Positions 1 through 13,159 of a DNA stretch of 64,000 bases are shown piece by piece; the stretch's first letter is position 1, and every line of letters starts with the position of its first letter. Both the position numbers and the translations under genes were made by a program. The notes beneath the pieces are model-generated. The model did no database searches and was not told the origin of the DNA. It was given only the letters and a program-made list of their open reading frames with translations. The DNA comes from Triparma columacea (lineage: Eukaryota > Sar > Bolidophyceae > Parmales > Triparmaceae): assembly GCA_030267965.1 (NCBI GenBank), contig BRYA01000098.1:47106-111105 (forward strand), read 5' to 3'.

Positions 1-127
1 ACATTCGATCTGGACAGCGATAAGACAAGGAGTTAAGTTGTAATTAAAATAAAACGAAGCTCGCGTTTGTAGTTGCTCTGTTTTTCATGAATCTTTAAAA
101 GATCTTTTACGCCCCTTCCCGTTCGAC
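1..127. other. Left window edge, no gene seen
   Basis: This short AT-rich stretch lies downstream of the dynein stop codon and probably holds its 3' untranslated region. No coding region or RNA gene is visible. Confidence 0.4.
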
Positions 128-3100
128 TTACTGGTCAGTCTGCATGAGAAGACAGACGCCTCCGAGAATCCACTTATGCGACGTGTCCGGCTGAATCTTT
201 AATGTCGCCAGCGTTACGAACGTTCCCCCCCTGTCGCTCGTGGTGTAGACTGGGCAGTTGTACAAGTCAGGGTCTCCCCTCATGTACCCTACGGCCGTAG
301 GCTTCCACGTGTCCTGTATGGTAACTGCCTTGACGTACATGATTGGCATCAGTGGGAGGAGCTCCTTAAGCCTACTCTCCGCCAGAATCCCCTCACAATC
401 AGTCCCACTAACATTGTACTGATGCTCCTCGGCCTCCTCGCCGCTGAGCCACCTCGCCCCCTCGACAAATAGACCGTAGATATACGCTCCGTCCTCGGGA
501 TACTTTCCATCGCTTGCCAACTCGTCGATCTTCTTCATTTTCGTAACGAATGTCTCCGTGCTCATCTTGTCCAAAGGCAGGTTCTTCGACCTCGCCGTAA
601 CCTGCTTGATGGCGGTTAGGAAGGCCGTGGGGTTGAAAAGCCCTGGAAGCCACAATGCCCTGGGCAGGATGAGGCTGTCGCTCCAATTCCTCAGTTCCGA
701 GTTCCTCTGCAATAAATCCATAAACCAGCTCGCAAGGCCCTTCTTGCTCGCCCAGGCGCTCCTCTCCCAGCTTGCTGTATGGAAAGGGTTCCTCCCTGGA
801 ACCTGTCCGATGCTTAGGGCTTCGGCGAGGTGTTCCATAGGTAGCGACATGTTGAGCTGTCCATTCAAACCCTTCTTGAGCTCTGCCAAACTGTTGGCGA
901 TGTTCTCCAGCAGTATGTTCATCCTCGAGCACTCCTGGGTCGCGACCACTACGTAGGGGCCGTGGTTCTCCTTCAAAAGGGGCTCGGCCCTCTCTCCGAT
1001 CGTGCCGAGGTCGAACTTGTGAGGGCACTTGTCCAGGAGGTTGTCCAAGGTGTTCTTGAGGGACCCTTTCGCTCCTATCGCCCCGCCGCTACTGCTCCCG
1101 GCGCTGACCTTCAAAATCGTACCAAAGAGCGTCTCGGTCTTGCTCGTCAAATACCCGATCTCGGCGTTGGGGTGGAGCCCAAACAACGGAGGGGACTCGG
1201 CCGGCAACGATCCCTCAATAAAGGCGGTGTAGCTAGAGTACGTCATGCCGACGGGGTCGGGGGACACAAACTTGGGAGCGAGCTCCGCACCGCCCAACAA
1301 TCCCTCGTGGAAAGTGACAGTCAAATACGTTTCACAAGTTCTCCTATCCCAGAAGTCTGTAATGTGCCCGCCGTACATAATCTCCCCGAACAAATACCTC
1401 AAATCTTGGAAGGGGACCCCACTCTTGCTATCTGAGGTGTTTAGGTAGTTCTGCAAAATATCGGCGCAGATGGTGAGGTCGCCCATGTTGAAGGAGTACT
1501 GCCTGCTCCACCCCTGGGGGCCGAACCTCTTTCTTCCCAGCATGAGACTGTGAAAAAAGCAGAGGCCAAACAGGCAGGCCCTGAACTCCTTCGTCTTGCT
1601 GCAAGTGTCGAGCCTCTCCTGGTCAAAGGATGCCCACGCCCTCAAAAGGTTACTCTTGAGGTCGGCGGGGGCCTCGTTGCTAACCTTGATGCACGCCTGC
1701 AGGAGAGCTTCTGGGATGTTCTTCATGTACGGCAGAGGGGGCGCCTCGGCGGAGATAAAGCACCTGAAGCTGCTGTGTGCGGTCTCGGCGCACTGCTCGA
1801 GCTTCCTATCGAGGGTCGGGAGCCAGGACTGCATCAGGTGCAGGTTTTGGAGCATGATCCACCCGCCACTCAAAGCCATTTTCTCAAGCATAATTTCGGC
1901 GGGCTTCTCCTGTCCCTGGCCTAGACTAATGTTGACGAAGGTCCCCTTCTCTGCGCTGATATCAAAGCTCGCACCGAGCTTCTCAACCATGGGGGTTGGA
2001 TCGACTCCTGGGAAAAGGACAAAGAAGATCGGCGTGCTGGCGCTACTCTCCTGGTAAGTTCCTAGCATGTTGAAGGGGGGCTGCTCGACGTAGCTGCTCC
2101 CCATGGTCTCGGAGAGGTAGGCCCTGAGCGCCTCACTAATCCTATCTGGGCGGAGCGCCCTGATAATCAATATTTTTTCAATCGGCTTGAGGTTCTCCCC
2201 CAGCTCCCCCGGGAAGATAGCACTTTCGGGGTTCGGGGAGTTGTACCACTCGCTCCAATCCTCAGCGTCCATAGCAATCTTATCGCTGATTTCCTCAAAG
2301 TGAGGACAGAGCTTGTCATCCCCTTGGGCCAAGGCCTCCTCAAGGCCCTTCAACTTGTTCCACAAGTTCTCGGGCAGAAACGCAGCAATCTCCTCGGTCA
2401 TCGGAACAGGCTCTGCGGCACCAGCGTTGGCGACCATCGCGTCGACAAGCTTCTTATCGACCGCCCCCTCGGCCTGCTGGATTTGAAAGGTCAACATGGT
2501 GGCGACGGTGAGCTTGTCCTTCTCGAACAGTCCCCTCCTCAAATAGTCGAACAGGGTGCTGGTGATAAACTCCTTGAGCTTCAAACATCTCTTGGCAATG
2601 ATCTCGGGCGTCATCTGGGACAAAGCTTCGGCCTCCTTTTGTTTCGCGAGGAGGCCACCAATCATGCCTGCGAGGTCGTCTTCGCTGGGCATCCTTGCAG
2701 CCTTAAGCATGTCGTTGTTCCAGTTGAACCTCTCTGTTTGGATCACAGTCTTGGCGAGGCTCTTGAGCCTGCTCAGGCCCTTGAGCAATTTCTTCCCGCC
2801 CCCTCCCTTAAGCTTCTCTTGGGCGACCTGGATGCCCCTCTGGAAAATGACAACAAATGCATTGAGACTGTACATGTAGTACGTGTGGACCTTATTGAGG
2901 TCGTTCATCAAAAAGAAAAGAAGGCTGCCCCTCGAGGCGACGCTCCTGAAGGCCTCGCTCGTCTCGTTGATCTTCGCGTTAGTCTTCTTGCCATCCTCTA
3001 GCTTTTCGTTCACCTCAATACTAACCCTCTTGGCCTCCTCCAGGCCCTCGATCAAATCCCTGTCCTCAGTAATGTCGCCCTCGGCAGCTGCCAACTGAAC

Positions 3101-6100
3101 CAGAATCTGATCTTCGAGCGCCGCCAGCTGCACCGTGAACTGATTCTCCTGCTGGACGAGGGCCGCCTTCTGGCTGGCGAGATCGGGCCTCTCCCTCCTA
3201 ACGACGAGGCTGAGAAGCTGGTCTTCCAGCCCCTTGAGCGTCACGGTGAAGTTGACAAGGGTCGTCTCAGCCTGCACCTCGGGGGGGAAATGCGGGTTGC
3301 TTAGCTTGGTGTGAAGGAAGAGACGGAAGTCCTTGTTGTATTCGACCTCGTTCTCCCCCAGCTTCAAAATCGTCCTCGTGCCCCTCTTGATGACAGCGCG
3401 GCTGATGACGGGAGTCAGGACGGCATCTATTTTCTCGTCCATGTTCTCAATGAGCAAGCTCCACCCGTTCTCGATGCTGTTCTCCAGCTTGCTGAGGATG
3501 TCAGCGTGCCCCAACCTTGTGATCTGGAGATTCCTCTCGGGGGTGGACTCCTTGGCCTTGATCCAAGCAACTCCCTGCAGCTGAGGGTCGATAAGTAGCG
3601 GCCACCTGCTGCTGTTGCACACAATGGTTCCATTCTCGCTTGAGACTGGGTCACTGGGCAATCCTTGTGTGTTCCATCCAGCAATCTGCGCTTCTGTCGT
3701 GAGAGTCTTTAGAGGACTACATTCCTCGCTCATAGCAATAGGCTGTCCCTTGGCCGCGGTCTTCAAGAATGGGATCCAGTGCTCCTGAATGAGCATTGTT
3801 CTGAACTGCTTCGTGAAGGGGCCAACGTAGCTAATGAATGCAGCGGCAAGCAAAGAATCCCCGATGACGAGGTCTTTTCTCTTCTCCAAGTCGCCGATTC
3901 CAAGGTTCCACCTTGCGCCCTCGCTGCCCAGCGCATTCGTTAGCCGCTGAGCAAGCTCAAGCTTCATCTTGCCCTTGGTGCTAGTCTCTTGGGCCTCCTT
4001 CTTCTCCGCGTCGGCCTTGTTAAACTCATCGGTGAGCTTGTCGAGCCTCTCTTGGAGATCCTTTACCTTGCCTTGCACCTCAGCGAGCTGCTCATTCGCC
4101 TTATCGAGCTTCTCCTTTGCCTCCCTAAGCGCAATCCTCTTGGGCTCCACTGTAATTACAATGTCGTAATAACCAACAATGTTCAAGACCCAGCTGCACA
4201 AGCCAGCGGCAGCGCTGTTCTTCTTCTCGATGATCTCGACGTTGAAGTGTTCCATGGCAAGGTAAGGTCTCACCTCCTTCCAGTTAACGGAGGGAACAGA
4301 GTTGTCATCGACCCTCTGCTTGAAGCTTTTCAGGTCATCCACGAGCCCGTTAACATTTCCAAGCAAGTTCTTCTTGCTTGCATCCCAGCTCCTATCCTTG
4401 TCCTTAACCTTGCCATTCTTCTGAGTGACAATGTTAGGGTTGACGCCTGCTAGGAGGACCATGACGGCAGAGAAAATGTCGCCGACGCCCGGAGGAGGCT
4501 TGGTCATTGTCTTACAGCTTCCCAGGTCCTTCTTGTCGAGGGTGTCCAGGGCGCTCATGGCTGCTATAACAGCCGGCTCGGCCTTTGCAAGCTCGGCCTC
4601 GGCCTCGGCCTGCTGTGCGGAGATCTCCACTTGCATCTTTTCGACCTTTTCCTTCTCCACGTTCGCCTCGGCAGTGGCACCCTCGACGACGGTCTTCTCG
4701 GCACTAACTCGGTTTGCAATTCCTTCGCTGACCTCTCTCTTCTCCTCTGCCGCAAGCAACATCTCCTTGAGGTTGCTCTCCAAGTGTGTCACAGCCTCAG
4801 CGCAGGCCTTGAGCTTTGTTACTCCGCTCTTGAGCCTTGTTATAGCGGTGCTATTCTCGTCTCTCTTTTCTCCGAGGAGAAGGCCGTAAAGCTTAAGGAA
4901 TTCTAGGTACGATTTGGGAGTTGAGTGAACGTGCCTGTTCTCCACCGTGAGGAACTTTTCAGCCACCAACTGAGTGGCGGTGAAAGAGTGCGGCATGAAC
5001 TTTTCGATTCCAGCCCGCACCTCGTCGCTCCCAAGCTCCATCTCATTCAGGAATTTCTGGCCAACACTGAAGAGGGCATCTGCGGGCCAGGGATGGAACC
5101 AGTCGATCACGGTGCAGTTCACAAGGGCCGGGAATTTTCTTGCCCGCATCCTGAAGTCCTCGCCAACGGGCGAGAAGCAAAGAACACAGTGGAGGTTCTT
5201 CCTAACTTCGCCGATGAAGTACCTCCAGCAGCTGTCGGGCTCCTGGCTCAAACCTGCGAGCTTCACCTTTCCGACGACCTCGTTTATAATGCCGTCCTGC
5301 TCGTCCCTTGTGTAAAGGTCCGGGATATTGCCACTTGCGAGAAGGTCGTTTAAGTAAACAAGGAACTTCTCATTCGTGATCTGGTTGTCAGTGAACAAAA
5401 ACATGACGCCCTCGCCCCGAATTCCGGCCTTCCTGTACATGGCCTGCAAATCGGTCTTGAGGTCATTGATTCCGTAGGTTGAAGAAATAGTAATCTGGGC
5501 GACGCTGTACCCACAGATGTGGGCCGCAAGTCTACTGAGACTTTGCTTTCCAGACCCACCAACTCCAACCAGCATGGCGTGGCCGGCAGTGTTCTGGATA
5601 ACCCTGGTGATCCTGGCTACGTGGCAGACGGCATCGTTGAATAGCACGAGGTCCATCACCGCATTGATCTCGTTGTATTCGGCAAGGGCGGTCTCAAGGA
5701 CGCCCCTGATGCTCTCCAAGTCGGTAGTCTGATCGTAAATCATTTCGTCACCACCCTGGGCAAAGTGGCAGAAGACCAAGGGGTCACCTCCCTGGGCAAG
5801 GTAAAACTTGCTGGCGTTGAATTGAGGGAAGGCTTTCTTAGCTTGGGCGGACATGATGTCCTTGAACTTCAAAAGTCCCGCAGTGTCGACGATCCTATCG
5901 CCGTAAACCCTCTCAGATTCATGGAGCCACAGGTAGCAGAACTTTTCAGCAGTATCAAAGTTCGCAGGCGCAGACACAAGCAGGCCAGCGAACAAGTTGG
6001 CGAGGTGCCTAATGTTGAACTCGTAATGGAAGTTGGCCGCAGTCTTCCTAAAGGTGTCGGAAACTTCCTTGTGAACGGCGAGCGCCCCCTTGATGAGAGC

Positions 6101-9100
6101 ACTGCTGCTAGTGGTGATGGTCCCGTTGAACTCGTTGTTTACCAAGTGCCCCTCGAGGAAGGTAGCGTAAATGGTCAGAAGGGAGGTAGCCGACGGCATG
6201 CCGACTGCAAAAGTTGTGAAGTGCCTCTGCAACCTGGGGTTGACGAAAAAGCTCCCAGCAGTGGGGTTCATGGCCGCAATGTACTGGCAGTTGAGAACTG
6301 TCTTCGCCAAAAATTTGTTCGGGTCGTACCAATGCTGGTAGTCGAGATGCTGCCTGACGAGGGCAATGGCGGACTGGGTGTTGTACTTGTCAACCTCAGG
6401 AAGGTTGAGGTCATCGATGAAATACACCATGTCGGCCGACCCCGGGGGGCCGTAAGTGCTCCCAGTGCGTTTCATGAGCGGGGCCTCTAGAGACGTCATA
6501 GTGGCGACGGCAGAGCTGTAGAAGTTCATATTGATGGTACAGCTCAGCTTGTCCTCGGGGTTGAAAGCCCGGATGAGACCATTGGTGAGCTGGGTCTTCC
6601 CGGTTCCTGCAGGTCCAACAAGCATGATAGGGTCGCCCTTCTGGACGAGAATGTTGCTCCAAAACAGAACACTTGCAGTCTCAGTTGTAGGCACGGTAAC
6701 ATCACTCATTTGCATGGACCTTGAGTCAAACTGCACAGCCTTGAATGACGGAGCGGCCTTCCAGGGCTCGAACTTGTTGCTGAGAGGGTCCAACCAGTAG
6801 TCAAAGATAGTGTCGCGGGTCGGGAGCCTTACAGCTTTGTACTGTCCCCTCCACCAGTCCGAGAAGTTCTTCTGGTGTTCCACGCCATCATCTGAGGTTG
6901 TGAGGGCACTTCCAAAGGACCAGATACAAGCAAAGACGAAGGCGGTCTCAAGCTTGTGGCTATTGCTAATAGCGTCAGCGGTGAGGAGGCCGTCGAGGAG
7001 GCGCAGAAGCGAGGAGACAATGGTGATATCGTTGATTGGAACAATCGCCTTGACCTTCCTGTTGAAGTATTTAATGGCCTCGGGCATGTATTTCTCGAAG
7101 AGCTCTTGCATGAGGACCCTAGACTCGTCGCCGTAGATATTTTCAGGCCTGGACTGAACCCACGAGGCGATCAGAGACCTCCACTGTGTGCCTGCATCAG
7201 TTGAAATATAGATGATGCCTGCACGAGAGACGGTGGCGGGGGTGGCATAAGTAAGGTCGCGGATCTCAAAGATCATCCTCATGTGGGGTTTGAGCGGGAT
7301 GCGCTCGTTCGAAGCTAGCGTAAGCATCTTGTTGTCGTCCATGACAGAATTCATAGACTCGATCCAGTTGGCGTCCAAGTCGCCATCGAGGAGGATCCAC
7401 TTAGGCTTCTCATCGGGGATCTGGCCCAAGTCCCTCATTATCACGCTCAGCAGACCGTCCTTCCACTCCCTGGTTTGCAAGCTCACGTGCCCGTACAAAT
7501 CTTCGGTTGGCAAAACCTTGGGATTCAAGTCAACGACCTTGACCTTGTTCTGAGGATCGCTAATGGAGAGACCTCCCGCAAGCATTTTCCAGCAGGCCGA
7601 TTTTCCAGCGCCCGCCGGTCCCATGACGAAGACACAGTGGCGTATTCGCAAGAGCTCCTCCATCTGCAGGCATTTGAGCCTGAAGGTTTCGTCTGCCCAA
7701 AGGCCGTTCTGCTCGCAGGCAAGGGAGACATTCTTTCCGAGGTCCTCGTCAACGACGCGGGGCGGATCGAGCCCGGGAAAGAGATCGTTAAGGAGGCCGA
7801 AGAAAACAACCTCATCGACTTGAACAATCTTGGGTGTGTTGGTGTCCCTGAGAGCGCGCATGAGGAGAGCGTCCTCCTGCAGGCCAGGACTGCTCCTCTT
7901 CATGGCGCCGGCAACGACAAGCACAGACTTGATTGCGCGGAGGCCCCAATCGTAGTGCTCCTGCTTGGAGAGAAGGTCCTTCAACAAACTGTAGAGAGTG
8001 TAGAACTTGCTCGCAAGAATCTTGGCTGACACAAAGCCTTCGGCCATGAGCATGTTTTCGCAAATCAAGACGAGGTCGGGAACCATGACGGTCATGGGGC
8101 GGAACAGAGCCTTGAGTCCCTCGGGAAGAGCGGAGCGGCCGAGGTACCCGGGGTTCATAGTGATAAAAGCGCCATTTGAGGGATCAAGCTGGGACGAGCG
8201 TAAAAGTGGGAGCGAGGAGCGAAAGGGAGTCAGGGTATGATATTCGGGGCTCCACTCGCCGCGTTGTATTTTCTAGTCCATCCCTACCTTAATGCTGTCG
8301 CCCTCAATTGTGACGCTGTGAGTGGATAAGTCATCCTTGATGTACTGCTTGTTTCCGTCGCAAACGGACTTGAACTGAACGCTACAGACAGAGAGAACCT
8401 CGGGGATGAGACGATTGAACTCATCGAAGCAGCCCCAACTTCCGCTACTGGCGAGACCCTTGAAGATGTTCCCGAGTGACTGGTAGTCCATTTCGGGGGA
8501 GCAATTGAAGACGTAGCAGCACTTGCCGAGTGCGCTGGCGAGGTCCTTTGTTGACTCAGTCTTTCCAGTTCCTGCAGGTCCAGCGGGTGCACAACCCATC
8601 TTCAGGTTAAGGGCTTGGGTTGCCGTCACGTAGATACGGTCGGTGAGGGGCGTGATGACCAACCTAGGGCCGTTGCCAAGGTACTCAAAACCGTAGTCGA
8701 AGGCGGCATCGCAAACCTGGCACTTCGTGGAGGAGGTCATCGACTCGCCTCCAGGAGTCGGGTCATAAGTTTGCTTCAGCTGAGACTGCCACTGGAAGCA
8801 ACCCGACTCCTGTACCTTCTCCCTGATGAGGGTTTGAATGACATCCCTGCTGTGGCTATCCATGGTGATCATCACCATAACGCGAGTGCGGTCGGACTTG
8901 CTGAGGTCGGTCTGGGTCAACTTGATCAAATCGTTAAGCTGCTGGATCTGGAGACTGTTGTAGTCCTCCATACTGCTCGCGTTGCCTTTGCTCAACTTGT
9001 CAAAGCAATCGTAGACCTCCTGGACATATTGGATTGCGGCCACGAGGATGCTGATTTGAGCGGGATCGTCAGGCCTACCCTGGAACTTGTGCATGAGCCA

Positions 9101-12100
9101 GTCAGTCCTTCCCATGTTGGGATAGTTTTTCATACTCTTGTCTAACTTCTTGCGAAGGGCGGCAACCTGACTTTCGAGCACAAGCTGCAAATAGATTTCC
9201 ACCTTTCCTTCGAGAGGAACGTAAGGCTCAAAGTCGACATCCTCTTGCCCGACACCGGCAATGAATTTCTTGGCCTTGGGGCGCACACCGGGGCTTTCCT
9301 CGAGCTCGAGGGCCTGGGTGGCCAGGAACACCTTGTCGACATGGCGCATGATTTTGACCGGCATGCTGCCGTTCGAAAGAATGTCGAGAAGGTCCGCCTC
9401 CGACGTGAAGTAAAAGCGAGGGAAAAGGCGGCGCTTGCCGTCGAGGAAGTCGGAAAGGGACTTCTTGCAAATTTCCTGGTCATTCTGAAGGGACTCGAGC
9501 TTGGTGAGGAGGCCAGACTGGGTGCATGCCTCCTTGACGTTCTTAATGCTATAGCACTTCTTCAGAATCTGACGGACTTGCGCATCGATTGACGCGAAAC
9601 GCTTTGCGTCCGTTGGGAGCTCCTTCTTGACCTCGTCAGACCCGATGAAAAGAGGTTCAAGGTAGGACCACATGCGCTGCAGCTCGGAAAGGATCTGGTT
9701 GACCTCAGAGACTGTGACGAGCCACTTCTGCCACTTGGTGCTTTCTTCCTTAAAGAACTGATAACGAGAAGCAACCATTCCTTGGAGGGTGAGCTGATCG
9801 GCCTCGAGAAGCTCAAAGTCCTCCTCTGACAACTTGATGAGAGGGACGTCGGTATCCTTGTACATGGAGCCCTGGAACTTGACGTCGTTCCAGGTGACCT
9901 GGAGGTTCTTGAGGGTTTCTTCCTGCTTGGACTCCTTAACGGCTTTGTCGGTGATTTCCTCGACCTCGTTCCCAAAGTTGTGAAGGTTGAGATTGAGGAT
10001 CTCACGGAGGCGGAGGTCGGGAGTCTCTGAGGGGATGGAGAAGGAAACGTTGGTGGCGTCCATGAGATCGCTCCAGTGGCGAGGGCGCATTCCTGGGTGC
10101 CGGAGCGCGCCGACGAGGGGGCAAGTCTTGAGAAACTCCTTTACGTGCTTGTCGAGGCCAAGGAAGGCGTCGGACTCCTTGGTTGTCTTCGGGAGTTTCT
10201 TCACCTTGGACACAAAACTTCTTCCGGCCTCCTCCATGCCGTCGGGGTTGATGTCCGACCAAGGAGTCTCCTTAGCCTGGTCTATGAAGTTCGTTGCCTC
10301 CTGGGCGGTTTCCCAGAGCTCGTCGAAATTGTGCAAGAGCTCAGTAATGGAGTGGATGATGTCTTGGGAGCGCTGCATGTCGCGAGGGCAGTCGAACATG
10401 TTGGCAAGGTGAAGCATCTCGCTGCAGCGCTTCTTCTCCTTGGCATGGAGTTCCTTGGACGTGTTGAGGATCTGGATCGCCGACTCGGCTCCGGTGGCAA
10501 AAGTCTTAAATGGTGAGCCGTTGACTTCCTCAAGGTAGGCGAAGACGCCCTTCTCGTAGGTCTCGATGTCCCCGCGCATCTTGGTACCCTGCTGTTTGAC
10601 AAGAGGCGCAATTTTGGTCTGGGTAGATGGGACCTCCTTGATGGTCGTCTCCCACGAGTTCCTTGCCTTCTTGAGCTGGACCTCCATGGGCCCAATGTTG
10701 ACTCCCTGGTTGCGAAGGTAGGCGAGGATGGAGTTTGAACGGTCCATGACGAGGTTAATCTCCTCCTGGCGCTCTTCGATAAGCGTGAGGTGCTCCTTGA
10801 CGGACACGAGGGAGTTGACTGACTGCTCGTTGGTCCAAGTCTCGTCCTTGACCTTTGCCGAGATACCGTCGTTGGCCTTCCTTGTGAACTCGAGGAGAAA
10901 GTTAAGGTCCTGCTTGAGCGCGTCGAGCACGAGTTTGCCAGCCATTGTGTTGTTGTCCCTCGGAACGAACTCCTCGAAGAGACAGACGACGGGGGAGCCG
11001 CGAACAGAGCCCTCCAAACCTCCGAAGGTTCCCTTGAACTCCACCTGAACCTCGTACTCCCCGGGATTCGGTGCGGTGTACATGACGACATACGTTCCGT
11101 CGTCTTGGTCTTGAACGTGGACACCGTGAATGTTGACATCCTCGCCCTCCTCTCCTCCGCCCATGTGGACAATAGTGACGTCAAACTCGTCGCCCCCGGA
11201 GGTCCTGTTCTGGTTGTTCTCGTCGCGGGCCTGGATGATGAACATGGTCTCTTCGTTGACTGCACAGCCTGAGAGGATTCCCGGGCCGTACATAAGGCAC
11301 TTGGAGGCGTCCGTGACGGCGAAGAGGTTGAAGGGCTGGAAGGTGGTGGTGAAGCTGTCGTTGTTGAGGGCGACCCTAACGTCGACTTGGCCGGGGGGAA
11401 ACCTCGTGCAGTCCGGGGAGACGCATGTGATCTTCGTCTGCGAGGAGTACACTCCTTTGACGTCAACGTAGGCCTTCTTCGTGGCGAACCTGACGACAAC
11501 ATCCGCAGTGTTGACAAAGTCGATACCCGTAATTTCGATGGGGGTGTTTCCGGTGATTGGGCCAAGCTTAGGGTAGATGTCCATAATGGCGTAGGGCGGT
11601 CCGACGACAGAGCCGACGTCGAGCATATAAACGTCGTTGTACCACTCGTTGGCCCAACCTCCAAAAATTATGAGCTTGGACCCCTTGCTGTCGTAAGTCA
11701 GGGTAGTGTCCGCTCGCGCGGGGGGCAGCTCCCCGTTGATCTTAGGCATCGACCACCTCTCAGTCCCAGTGTCTAGCATCATGATGGAGTTGCTGTGAGT
11801 TCCTAACGAGTTCATTTCGGAGAGCTCCCCACCGACCCCACCGAAGACGAAGATTTTCCATGAGGGGATTGCCATGACGCCGCAGCCGGCGTGGTTCCAG
11901 ACGGCGGATGGCATCTTCGAGTTGACCTCAGACCAGGTGGGGGGGTCCGCAGCAGTATCCAGAATGAACATGTCATCGAACTGTTTTGCAGAGTTCCAAC
12001 CTGCGGCAGCGAAGTTGCGAGTGAAGCAAAGCAAGGGGAAGCGGAATGGGATGGTTAGCATTAGTGTGCGGAATAAATTACCTACCTCGGCTCGTAACGG

Positions 12101-13052
12101 CGCTGGCGTCATTCGCACCACATCGCGCAAATAATGAACCATTTAGTCGCCATTCTCATTCTTACCTCCAAAGACATAAAGGGAGTTGTCGCACGCGGTC
12201 GCCTGGTGACCGGACCTCTTATCGGGACCCTTTCCCTTCGGAGTAATTTTCGACCATTTCCAGGTCTCAATGTCGAGCATGTGAAGGTCGTTGAGGTCCC
12301 TCCGTCCGTACCCCATCCCTCCATAGCCGCCAAACACATAAACATTTTTTCCAATGAGCGTAGCGCTGTGAGCACCCCTCGGAGAAGGCGTGCCGGGCCA
12401 CCCGGAAGGCATGTGATTGCCATCCACGCACTCAGACGACTTTGGGACGGGCTGCCACCACTCCATGGTGACGGTATTGAAAACCCAGACATCATTGTAT
12501 CGCTTCGAGGGGGTGGGAAGGCGGTGAAGTGGTAGAAGGAGGGTGATTTGCGAGAAAGACGTGTGAGATGAAAATTCGTTGGAAGGGCATACTATCGGCC
12601 CATTACCCACCTGAGAGGAGCTCGCAAAGCCTCCAAAGAGGAGGATTTGATTCTGGTCAATAAGAGATGCTGTGTGGCGCCATCTCGCTGGGGGCTTCGT
12701 CCCAGGTAAATCTATGGCCGTGAATTCCATTTCGGCGGATCCCATTCTCAGCAGAAAAAGGTCATTTGAAGGTGCAGGGGGGGAGTTAATCTCACCGCTG
12801 GGTTGAGTGGGGGGAGGGAGAGGGGGGGTTAGAAGACTCACTGCTTGGGAAGCGAAACAGACAGGGATAAACACCGCGACACAACACTCACAGTCCGCCG
12901 AAAAGGTAAGCATTGGCTCCACAGACTGTGAAGGAGTGGCCCGATCGAGGACTTGGGAGATTTGATTCTTTCTTGTTCTTCCCCACGACAACGGCCTTCT
13001 TCCACGCCAGCTTAGAAGCCGTCTGCTGGTCGGGCGGAGGTGGGAGAGACAT
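128..13052 (-). CDS. ODA11: Axonemal outer-arm dynein heavy chain, alpha type (Kelch + IPT + filamin N-terminus)
   Basis: Five exons join in phase: 13052-12892, 12797-12611, 12502-12166, 12000-8288 and 8188-128. They give about 4152 aa, usual for an axonemal dynein heavy chain. The N-terminus is a Kelch propeller (about residues 1-350, repeated FGG motifs), then an IPT/TIG fold near 366-450 and a filamin-like fold near 455-570. The linker region follows, then the AAA+ motor. Walker A motifs are visible in AAA1 (GPAGTGKTES, about 1370), AAA2 (GPAGAGKS, about 1661), AAA3 (GPAGTGKTQ, about 1991) and AAA4 (GVGGSGKQS, about 2343). The coiled-coil stalk spans about 2560-2870. Known family fact: Kelch/Ig-like N-termini mark the outer-arm alpha heavy chain of Chlamydomonas. 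The product is therefore inferred to be an ATP-driven microtubule motor in flagellar outer arms. The intron at 8189-8287 restores the AAA1-to-AAA2 sequence LDPSNGAFITMNPGY. Dynein identity is certain; the alpha subtype is likely. Confidence 0.95.
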
Positions 13053-13159
13053 TCTGTTGTAGGTGAAGTTGAGAGGGAGGGGGTGAACAGCCCCAAAGTT
13101 GTTTTTGAGTGTTAGGGACTTGCTTGTCCAAATGATTTTGGGCCAAACCAACATAAAGA
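13053..13159. promoter_or_regulatory. Shared divergent promoter of dynein heavy chain and mastigoneme-like gene
   Basis: Only 107 bp separate the two start codons of the divergent genes, so both core promoters and 5' leaders must lie here or overlap. I see no clear TATA box or RFX X-box. The assignment is by position only. Confidence 0.5.

Noticed and set aside
2300..3001. Long plus-strand frames opposite the dynein heavy chain
   Set aside because: They mirror the codon pattern of a clearly coding minus strand and show no domain of their own.
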